From positions 1 to 5,144 of the forward strand of contig JACCVS010000200.1 in the NCBI GenBank assembly GCA_013698055.1: a stretch of 5,144 nucleotides of DNA, in the 5' to 3' direction. The notes beneath the pieces were generated by a model, which saw only the letters and a list, made by a program, of their open reading frames with translations, had not been told where the DNA came from and made no database searches. The translations under genes were made by a program, and so were the position numbers. Positions 1 through 5,144 of this stretch are shown here, one piece after another. Origin of the DNA: Acidobacteriota bacterium (GTDB lineage Bacteria; Acidobacteriota; Blastocatellia; Pyrinomonadales; Pyrinomonadaceae). Numbering within the stretch: position 1 is the stretch's first letter; every line of letters begins with the position of its first letter.

Positions 1-1505
1 CGCATGTCCTGGAATTCCCCGAGCTACGCGTCGAACTGCAACCGCAGCGTCGTTATCCTTTAGATGGCAAGCTCGCGCACGTCCTCGGCTACGTCGGGGA
101 AATCAGCCCGGAGCAGTTGGAGTTGCCGCAGTACAAAAATAAGGGATACAAGCCAGGTGATATCATCGGCAAGGAAGGTCTGGAGAAAGTCTACGACAGT
201 TACCTGCGCGGGCGAGACGGCTACCGGAAAGTGATTGTTGACAGTCGCGGCCACATTCAAGACGAGGTCGAGCGCGTCGAGCCGCAGCCGGGACAGGATT
301 TAGTGACGACGATTGACTCGGACTTGCAGGATGCAGCCGAAGAGCAGCTTCGCAACTCCGTCACCAAGCGCGGTGTGATTGTCGCCATGGACCCGAACAA
401 CGGCGAAATTCTGGCGATGGCCTCTTACCCGACTTACGATCCCAATCTCTTCTCGCAGCGCATCTCAAGCAAAGAGGGGCGTGCCGAATACGCTGCCCTG
501 ACGGTTGACCCGAAGACGCCGCTCATCAACCGCGCGATTCAGGGGCGTTACCCGCCCGGCTCGACTTGGAAAATTCCGATGTCTATAGCCGGACTCCAGC
601 AGGGCGCAATCTCGGTCGAGCACTCTAATCTAGTGTGCGGCGGCGGCATCACCGTCGGCAACAAATTTACGCGCTGCATGGGCTTTCATGGCGTGCCGGA
701 AATACGCTATGCGATCACGAAATCCTGTGACGGTTATTACTATCGCCTCGGCTTGAAAATGGGGGTTGACGGCATTATCAAGATGTCGGATGAGTTCGAG
801 TTCAGCAAGCGAACGGGCGTTGACCTTCCCCAGGAAAAGATCAGCTCGACGCCTGCTTTCTGGAAGCCCGAGCTTGAAAAAGAAGGCAAAGAAGGCTGGA
901 AAGACATCCGCACTGTTTACGCCTCAATTGGTCAGGACACTGTGGCCGTAACGCCGCTTTCCACGCTTCGCGCAGTTTCGGCAATTGCCGTCGGCGGGCG
1001 AATGTACGTTCCTCATTTTTTCAAAGAAGCGAAAGCAATAGGCTCACCCGACCGTCAGGATTATCGTCCGGCTCGCACTTTTGACCGTCCCGATCCGAAG
1101 ATTATTCCAATCTCTGAAGACCAGCACAACATCGTCGTCCAGGGAATGTGGGGAGTCGTCAACAACGGCGGCACCGGGCATGGAATCAAGATGGCGGGGT
1201 TTGAAATCGCTGGTAAGACAGGAACGGCGCAGGTCGTCGGCCTCGGCAAAGACGTTGGCGAGAAGAAAGACCACGCCTGGTTTGTTTCCTTCGCGCCCGC
1301 CTATCAACCGGAGATCGCCGTCATCGCACTGATAGAAAACGTCGGCTTCGGTGGCACACACGCCGCTCCTGCCGCTCGTGCCATCTACGACGCTTACTAT
1401 CGTAAGACGCGCCACCAGGAACCGCCTGGCTCACGACTGGCGAAACAGCCGCGAACAATCTCGCCGCCGGGAACCACGCAAGTAATGACCGCACACAGAC
1501 AATAA
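1..1505 (+). CDS. mrdA: Penicillin-binding protein 2, peptidoglycan D,D-transpeptidase (5'-truncated)
   Basis: This is the class B penicillin-binding protein of the elongasome, which cross-links the glycan strands made by RodA on the outer face of the inner membrane. The frame is open from the left edge (first full codon 3-5), and residues before the TTG at 117 already read as PBP2 (LPQRRYP-like and HVLGYVGEIS segments), so the gene starts outside the window. The visible 500 residues lack the cytoplasmic tail, membrane anchor and part of the dimerisation domain; the family is usually about 600-700 residues. The GxEKVYDxxLRGRDG linker is at 171-218. The transpeptidase domain follows, with all three catalytic motifs: SxxK as STWK at 561-572 (acyl-enzyme serine), SxD as SCD at 723-731 (the SxD form usual in PBP2), and KTG at 1215-1223. 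A Pro/Arg-rich tail ends in tandem stops, TAATAA. Cys and His residues cluster near SCD (see findings). rodA follows and is probably co-transcribed. Confidence 0.96.
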   Translation, partial: HVLEFPELRVELQPQRRYPLDGKLAHVLGYVGEISPEQLELPQYKNKGYKPGDIIGKEGLEKVYDSYLRGRDGYRKVIVDSRGHIQDEVERVEPQPGQDLVTTIDSDLQDAAEEQLRNSVTKRGVIVAMDPNNGEILAMASYPTYDPNLFSQRISSKEGRAEYAALTVDPKTPLINRAIQGRYPPGSTWKIPMSIAGLQQGAISVEHSNLVCGGGITVGNKFTRCMGFHGVPEIRYAITKSCDGYYYRLGLKMGVDGIIKMSDEFEFSKRTGVDLPQEKISSTPAFWKPELEKEGKEGWKDIRTVYASIGQDTVAVTPLSTLRAVSAIAVGGRMYVPHFFKEAKAIGSPDRQDYRPARTFDRPDPKIIPISEDQHNIVVQGMWGVVNNGGTGHGIKMAGFEIAGKTGTAQVVGLGKDVGEKKDHAWFVSFAPAYQPEIAVIALIENVGFGGTHAAPAARAIYDAYYRKTRHQEPPGSRLAKQPRTISPPGTTQVMTAHRQ

Positions 1506-1536
1506 TAAGGCGAAGAACTGCTTTTGTTTTTATTCC

Positions 1537-1557
1537 GACTCCTGACTCCTGACTTCT
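1537..1557. repeat. Three-copy heptamer tandem repeat (GACTCCT)
   Basis: Three head-to-tail 7-base units read GACTCCT, GACTCCT and GACTTCT, the third with one C-to-T change. They sit in the pyrimidine-rich mrdA-rodA gap and end 7 bases before the rodA start codon. Direct reading is certain; the function is unknown. Similar heptamer arrays, known as short tandemly repeated repetitive sequences, are described in filamentous cyanobacteria. The likeness here is to the general type and does not imply a shared origin. Confidence 0.85.
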
Positions 1558-1564
1558 TTAAGTA

Positions 1565-2686
1565 ATGGTCGCAATCCTCGAAAAACATCGCTTACGAGAC
1601 TTCGACTGGCCGCTGGCTCTGCTGGCGCTGATGATCGTGGTTTTCGGGACTTGGCAGATTCACAACGCACAGCCAATCGAAAGCTACTGGCAGAAGCAAC
1701 TGATCGGCCTTGGAGTCGCGCTCGTGACGATGATCGCCGTCGCCTCCACGGATTATCGCAAGCTCGTGCGTTTCGCGCCCGGCTTCTACCTCTTTGGCCT
1801 CGTTTTACTGGGAATAGTTTTAATTCCCGGCATCGGCATGAGAATCAACGGCCAGCAGTGCTGGATCAAGCTGCCGTTGGTCGGACAATTTCAGCCATCG
1901 GAGTTCGTCAAGATTCCGACCGTGATGATGCTGGCGCTCTACTTCGGCAAGCCGCGCCACTCGGCCTTGACGCTGAAAGAGACGCTCGTCGGCGTGCTGA
2001 TCCTGGCTCTGCCAGCCGGACTGATCCTGCTTGAGCCTGACACCGGGCAGGTTCTGACGTACTTGCCGCTGCTCGCCGTCGTCCTCTTTCTCTCTTCCAT
2101 AAGGATGTGGATTGTAATTACTGCCATCGTGCTGATGATGGTCGTCGCGCCCGCCGCCTACTTCGTTGGAGTTAAAACAGGCACACTCAGCGGCTACAAG
2201 CTGGAACGCATCAACGTCATCCTCGACCCCGAGCACGCGGACAAGCGTGGGTTCGGCTATCACACCTGGCAATCCATCCTGACGGTCGGCAAAGGTGGGC
2301 TGACAGGCACGGGCGGTTCCATCGAATATTCGCAGAGCAGTTTGAAATACCTGCCTGAGCCACACACGGACTTTATCTTCTCAGTGACCGCCGAGAGGAC
2401 GGGCTTTCTGGGCTGCATCCTGCTGCTGCTGGCTTACGCGCTGCTACTCTCTCGATTGATAACGGGCGCGCGGCGCGCACCTGACCGCACGGGGATGCTC
2501 GTCATCATGGCGATCACGGGCGGACTGGCTTTTCAACTCTTCATCAATATCGGGATGGCGCTCGGCATGTTGCCCGTCATCGGCGTGCCTTTGCCACTGA
2601 TGAGTGCCGGACTCTCATCCATCCTCGCTACATTCATCGCCATTGGCTTTGCCATCAGTGTTCAACTGCGACGCTTCGTCAATTAG
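1565..2686 (+). CDS. rodA: RodA, SEDS-family peptidoglycan glycosyltransferase
   Basis: RodA polymerises lipid II into glycan strands during rod elongation, working in the inner membrane in complex with PBP2. The 373-residue length is normal for the family. About ten hydrophobic segments can be seen (roughly 15-30, 45-60, 73-91, 113-127, 141-156, 163-177, 181-201, 270-298, 310-333 and 345-367), with a long extracytoplasmic loop at about 202-269. Family landmarks are FQPSEFVKI (109-117), GYHTWQS (231-237) and LPEPHTDFIFS (263-273). Asp269 (codon 2369-2371) aligns with the catalytic aspartate of RodA proteins. Two conserved spots differ: the C-terminal SYGGSS signature reads SAGLSS (347-352), and the usual AEE after the catalytic loop reads AER. 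The ATG at 1565 gives a typical N terminus, a charged stretch followed by FDWPLALL, but has no clear Shine-Dalgarno site. It lies 59 bases after mrdA on the same strand, the standard mrdA-rodA pairing. Confidence 0.96.
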   Translation: MVAILEKHRLRDFDWPLALLALMIVVFGTWQIHNAQPIESYWQKQLIGLGVALVTMIAVASTDYRKLVRFAPGFYLFGLVLLGIVLIPGIGMRINGQQCWIKLPLVGQFQPSEFVKIPTVMMLALYFGKPRHSALTLKETLVGVLILALPAGLILLEPDTGQVLTYLPLLAVVLFLSSIRMWIVITAIVLMMVVAPAAYFVGVKTGTLSGYKLERINVILDPEHADKRGFGYHTWQSILTVGKGGLTGTGGSIEYSQSSLKYLPEPHTDFIFSVTAERTGFLGCILLLLAYALLLSRLITGARRAPDRTGMLVIMAITGGLAFQLFINIGMALGMLPVIGVPLPLMSAGLSSILATFIAIGFAISVQLRRFVN

Positions 2687-2726
2687 CGCGAGGACCAAAC
2701 CGGAGAGCGGCTACGATTGAGATTGT

Positions 2727-3491
2727 ATGAACTTCTTCATCTCAAAATCGGCAGCCGGGAGATATCCCAAAGGGCGTCCCTACTTTCACCCGCTCGTTAT
2801 CGAACGAATCAGAAAATTCATTTCCCCAACAGAGCCGATAAATCGGGCCATTGACGTAGGGTGCGGCACGGGTCTGTCAACTGTCGCCCTAAAGGAGATT
2901 GCCGGGGAGATCGTGGGAGTTGATGCTTCGTTAGAGATGATCGCGCTGGCCGAAAGAGACGAGCGCATCGAATACTTCGTTGCCGATGCTGTGCGACTTC
3001 CATTTGCTGAAGGCGAATTTGACCTGATGACATTGTCTTCCGCCTTCCACTGGCTCGACCGGGGAAAATTTCTCAGGGAAGCAGAGCGTGTGCTGCGCTC
3101 AAGAGGCTGGCTGATCATCTATGACAACTATTTCTCAGGCCGGATGGAAGAAAATGCGACTTTCGAGACGTGGTATCGCCAGAGCTATCTGAGCAAATAT
3201 CCGGCTCCGCCGAGAGCCAAGTTAACTTTCGCCGGAGAAGATTCAAGCAACGATGGTTTTCATCTTGCCGGACAGGAGCAGTATCAACATCCGATGAGCT
3301 TCTCAATTGAAGGATTGATAGATTACCTGATGACTCACAGCAACGTCATCGCGGCTGTGGAAGTTGGCGGTGAAGATATTAACGAGGTCAGGCGCTGGCT
3401 GATGGAAACCCTCAAGCCGTTATTCGGAAACTTGGAAGAAGCGATATTCCCGTTCCACGGCCCCATCTGGTATCTACAAAAGACTGTTTAA
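2727..3491 (+). CDS. Class I SAM-dependent methyltransferase, substrate unknown
   Basis: This 254-residue protein transfers a methyl group from S-adenosylmethionine to an unidentified acceptor, probably a small molecule in the cytoplasm. It has the Methyltransf_11-like layout: an AAGRYPKGRPYFHP opening (9-22), motif I AIDVGCGTG (41-49) that binds SAM, the acidic post-I residue in VGVDAS (63-68), VADAVRLPF (85-93) for the adenine side, FDLMTLSSAFHWLD (98-111), and FLREAERVLRSRGWLII (115-131). The C-terminal third resembles proteins often labelled trans-aconitate methyltransferase-like, but nothing seen fixes the substrate. There is no signal peptide or membrane segment. The start follows rodA by 40 bases, with only a weak GAG-type ribosome site, and could share its transcript. 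Hand counts on sampled lines give about 50% GC against about 58-63% in rodA and mqnC, so recent acquisition is possible. Its stop overlaps the mqnC stop. Confidence 0.9.
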   Translation: MNFFISKSAAGRYPKGRPYFHPLVIERIRKFISPTEPINRAIDVGCGTGLSTVALKEIAGEIVGVDASLEMIALAERDERIEYFVADAVRLPFAEGEFDLMTLSSAFHWLDRGKFLREAERVLRSRGWLIIYDNYFSGRMEENATFETWYRQSYLSKYPAPPRAKLTFAGEDSSNDGFHLAGQEQYQHPMSFSIEGLIDYLMTHSNVIAAVEVGGEDINEVRRWLMETLKPLFGNLEEAIFPFHGPIWYLQKTV

Positions 3492-4639
3492 TCAGCTATC
3501 AGCACAGATAACTCACCCAGGTGTGCCGATTCCTTCGCATCAATGTCAGGTGACTGCTCGCGATTGACATGCTTGTAGAGAATGTCGCGCTGCTGAGGCC
3601 GAAAGCCCGCTTCGCGAATCAGGTAGCGCAGCATCTTTTCATCTGCGAAGTTGTGTGCGCCCGCAGCCGAGACGACGTTCTCTTCGATCATAATCGAACC
3701 CATATCGTCCGCCCCGAAGCGCAGCGCGACCTGCCCGAGTTTCAATCCTTGCGTCAGCCACGACGATTGGAAGTGCTCAATGTTATCGAGGAACAGGCGC
3801 GAAACCGAAAGCATTTTCAGATAATCAATGCCCGTCGGCTCTTCCTTGATGCGGCGGCCAAGCGCGGTATTTTCGCGCTGGAACGTCCACGGAATGAAAG
3901 CCGTAAATCCCCCGGTTTCATCTTGCAGATTGCGGATGCGCTCAAGGTGACGCACGCGATGAACAACACTGTCACCGATGCCGAACATCATCGTTGCGGT
4001 CGAGCGCAAGCCCACTTGATGAACGGCGCGCATTACGTCGAGCCACTCGTCGGTCGTGCATTTCGTCGAGACGCGCTTGCGAACTTCGTCATCAAGTATT
4101 TCGCCGCCGCCGCCGGGCAAACTGTAAAGACCAGCCTCTTTCAGTCGCGCCATGATCGTTTCATACGGGAGGCCGGAGATGAGATGGATGTTGTGAATCT
4201 CCGGCGGCGAAAAGCAGTGAAGCTGAAAATTCGGATACTCCGCATGAAGCGTGCGTAGCAAATCTTCGTACCACTCGATTCCGAAATCAGGGTGCAATCC
4301 GCCCTGCATCAGCACGCCCGTGCCGCCGAGAGCGATGGTTTCATCTATCTTCTGACGAATTTCATCGTGGGTGCGGACATAAGTTTCCGCGTGGCCGGGG
4401 CGACGATAGAAAGCGCAGAAAGTGCAGACGACGTTGCAGACGTTCGTGTAGTTGATGTTACGGTCAATAATGTATGTAACGATGCCTTCGGGGTGAAAGC
4501 GTTTGCGAATCTCATCGGCGGCAAGACCGATGCGAACGAAATCGCTGGACTCAAGCAGCGTCATGCAATCCTGTGCGGTCAGGCGCTCACCGGAAAAAGC
4601 GCGATCAAGAATGGGTTGAATGTCAGTGGTAGAATTCAT
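3488..4639 (-). CDS. mqnC: Cyclic dehypoxanthinyl futalosine synthase MqnC (radical SAM)
   Basis: MqnC cyclises dehypoxanthine futalosine to its cyclic form in the futalosine route to menaquinone, using a [4Fe-4S] cluster and SAM to generate a radical. The 383-residue length fits the family. The radical-SAM cluster motif CxxxCxxC is Cys68, Cys72 and Cys75, inside NINYTNVCNVVCTFCAFYR (61-79). Further MqnC-type blocks follow: MQGGLHPDFGIEWYE (111-125), CFSPPEIHN (142-150), a LPGGGGEILDDEV block, and the C-terminal DDMGSIMIEENVVSAAGAHN block. Together these favour MqnC over the related MqnE and over the CofG/CofH enzymes. The ATG at 4639 is preceded by AGGTGA with a rather long spacing of about 13 bases; the next in-frame Met is residue 26, too far in. 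No other menaquinone gene is in the window. It is convergent with the methyltransferase and lies downstream of a histidine kinase on the same strand. Confidence 0.95.
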   Translation of the reverse strand: MNSTTDIQPILDRAFSGERLTAQDCMTLLESSDFVRIGLAADEIRKRFHPEGIVTYIIDRNINYTNVCNVVCTFCAFYRRPGHAETYVRTHDEIRQKIDETIALGGTGVLMQGGLHPDFGIEWYEDLLRTLHAEYPNFQLHCFSPPEIHNIHLISGLPYETIMARLKEAGLYSLPGGGGEILDDEVRKRVSTKCTTDEWLDVMRAVHQVGLRSTATMMFGIGDSVVHRVRHLERIRNLQDETGGFTAFIPWTFQRENTALGRRIKEEPTGIDYLKMLSVSRLFLDNIEHFQSSWLTQGLKLGQVALRFGADDMGSIMIEENVVSAAGAHNFADEKMLRYLIREAGFRPQQRDILYKHVNREQSPDIDAKESAHLGELSVLIAD

Positions 4640-4652
4640 AAGCGTTCAGCAA

Positions 4653-4658
4653 TCACCT
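4653..4658 (-). promoter_or_regulatory. Likely mqnC ribosome binding site
   Basis: AGGTGA on the minus strand matches part of the Shine-Dalgarno consensus and is the only such match in the mqnC leader. About 13 bases separate it from the ATG at 4639, longer than the usual 5-9, so it may be weak. It supports the ATG start because no better start lies nearby. Confidence 0.4.
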
Positions 4659-4665
4659 AACGATT

Positions 4666-4671
4666 ATTATA
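4666..4671 (-). promoter_or_regulatory. Possible -10 element upstream of mqnC
   Basis: The minus strand reads TATAAT, a perfect sigma70-type -10 hexamer, in an AT-rich patch 27 bases before the mqnC start codon. The expected transcription start near 4659 would leave a short leader that includes AGGTGA. At 16-18 bases upstream I see only GC-rich sequence with no resemblance to TTGACA, so the -35 support is missing. It would let mqnC be expressed apart from the kinase. The call rests on the hexamer and its position only. Confidence 0.35.
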
Positions 4672-4707
4672 AACCAGATGACAGCATTTCGCCCTTCCGT
4701 AGGCCGC

Positions 4708-5144
4708 TCACAATGCGGCAACAGGCAATCGGATGCTGAACGTTGTCCCTTCGCCCGGCGCGCTCATGACTTCGATGTCGCCACCGTGACGCCGCAGGAT
4801 AGCGTAGCAGGTTGCGAGTCCCATTCCTGTTCCCCTTTCACCCTTGGTGGTAAAAAGCGGGTGGAAGATTTTTTCCTTCACCTCAACGCTCATGCCCGCG
4901 GCTGTGTCGCTCAGCTCTACTACATCGTACCCGTTCTCCGTGCTCGTGCGCGTTGTGATTTGCCCTTCACCTTCGATGGCATCCACGGCATTGCGTAGAA
5001 GATTGACTAAGACTTCACGCAACTCGCTGGCGCTGGCACGCACCAAAGGCAGATCATCCGCCAACTCCGTCTTGAACTTAACGCGCGCCTCGCGCTCATC
5101 CTGCGACGCTTTGGCGTAGTCTTCGGTAAACGCGATAGAGTCTT
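4708..5144 (-). CDS. Sensor histidine kinase, C-terminal HATPase domain (5' end outside the window)
   Basis: Only the last 144 residues of this two-component sensor kinase are present. The frame stays open to the right edge, so the TTG at 5064 is an internal Leu codon and not a start. The visible part is the ATP-binding (HATPase_c) domain, which phosphorylates a conserved histidine in the missing upstream region. In order it has an N box LREVLVNLLRNAVDAI, a G1-box region SDTAAGMS, an F box IFHPLFTTKG, a G2 box GTGMGLA, and the closing APGEGTTFSIRLP strand. The F and G2 boxes resemble NtrB/AtoS-type kinases. The G1 box has Ala where the first Gly of DxGxG is expected (codon 4900-4902). It ends at TGA with no receiver domain after it. 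The sensed signal and partner regulator cannot be told. mqnC follows on the same strand after 68 bases, so read-through is possible. Confidence 0.93.
   Translation of the reverse strand, partial: DSIAFTEDYAKASQDEREARVKFKTELADDLPLVRASASELREVLVNLLRNAVDAIEGEGQITTRTSTENGYDVVELSDTAAGMSVEVKEKIFHPLFTTKGERGTGMGLATCYAILRRHGGDIEVMSAPGEGTTFSIRLPVAAL

Noticed and set aside
117..119. TTG as the start codon of PBP2
   Set aside because: The frame is open back to the window edge, and the 38 codons before it match PBP2, so this TTG is an internal Leu.
1820..2365. 181-codon minus-strand open frame opposite rodA
   Set aside because: It is an antisense shadow of rodA: Asp/Gln/Arg-rich low-complexity residues arise from the hydrophobic codons of the membrane segments, with no family signature.
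2687..2726. Promoter or terminator in the rodA-methyltransferase gap
   Set aside because: The 40 bases hold no -10/-35 pair and no hairpin with a T-tract that I can see, so no site is called.
3569..4258. 229-codon plus-strand open frame opposite mqnC
   Set aside because: It lies wholly inside mqnC on the other strand, has no recognisable motif, and its residues follow from the mqnC codon pattern. mqnC has clear family blocks throughout.
4703..4719. GCCGC/GCGGC hairpin at the kinase stop as an intrinsic terminator
   Set aside because: The stem is only five base pairs with a seven-base loop, overlaps the coding end and stop codon, and has no T-run after it on the minus strand.
4678..4998. Plus-strand open frame opposite the histidine kinase
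   Set aside because: It is antisense to a clear HATPase domain and has no motif of its own.

Overview
The window looks like an ordinary chromosomal segment from a Gram-negative-type, rod-forming bacterium of moderately high GC. All of the sequence is bacterial in style: dense genes, short gaps, and family motifs that read cleanly. The wording of the PBP2/RodA pair, the use of the futalosine menaquinone route and weak Shine-Dalgarno sites would suit an Acidobacteriota-like organism. This is an impression from memory, and the sequence alone does not prove it.

Layout. Positions 1-1505 (+) hold the C-terminal 500 residues of penicillin-binding protein 2 (mrdA), cut by the left edge. After a 59-base gap that contains a three-copy heptamer tandem repeat comes rodA (1565-2686, +), the SEDS glycan polymerase that partners PBP2 in the elongasome. 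Forty bases later a class I SAM-dependent methyltransferase of unknown substrate (2727-3491, +) ends the rightward run. It meets mqnC (3488-4639, -), a radical-SAM enzyme of the futalosine menaquinone pathway, tail to tail, with both stop codons inside one TTAA. Upstream of mqnC on the same strand, 68 bases away, lies the C-terminal ATP-binding half of a sensor histidine kinase (4708-5144, -), cut by the right edge.

How the genes work together. mrdA and rodA form one functional unit: RodA polymerises lipid II into glycan strands and PBP2 cross-links them, giving lateral wall growth and rod shape. The methyltransferase follows rodA on the same strand, but its lower GC and generic family suggest a later, functionally unrelated addition. 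mqnC belongs to respiratory quinone synthesis, and no other menaquinone gene is in view. The histidine kinase has no visible partner regulator here.

I see no RNA gene, CRISPR array, transposase, integrase or prophage gene, and no gene-free stretch over 300 bases. No convincing new multi-gene system is visible. The points worth a second look are small: a Cys/His cluster beside the PBP2 active site, a variant SEDS signature in RodA, the heptamer repeat in front of rodA, the compositional break at the methyltransferase, the shared stop codons and an altered G1 box in the kinase.
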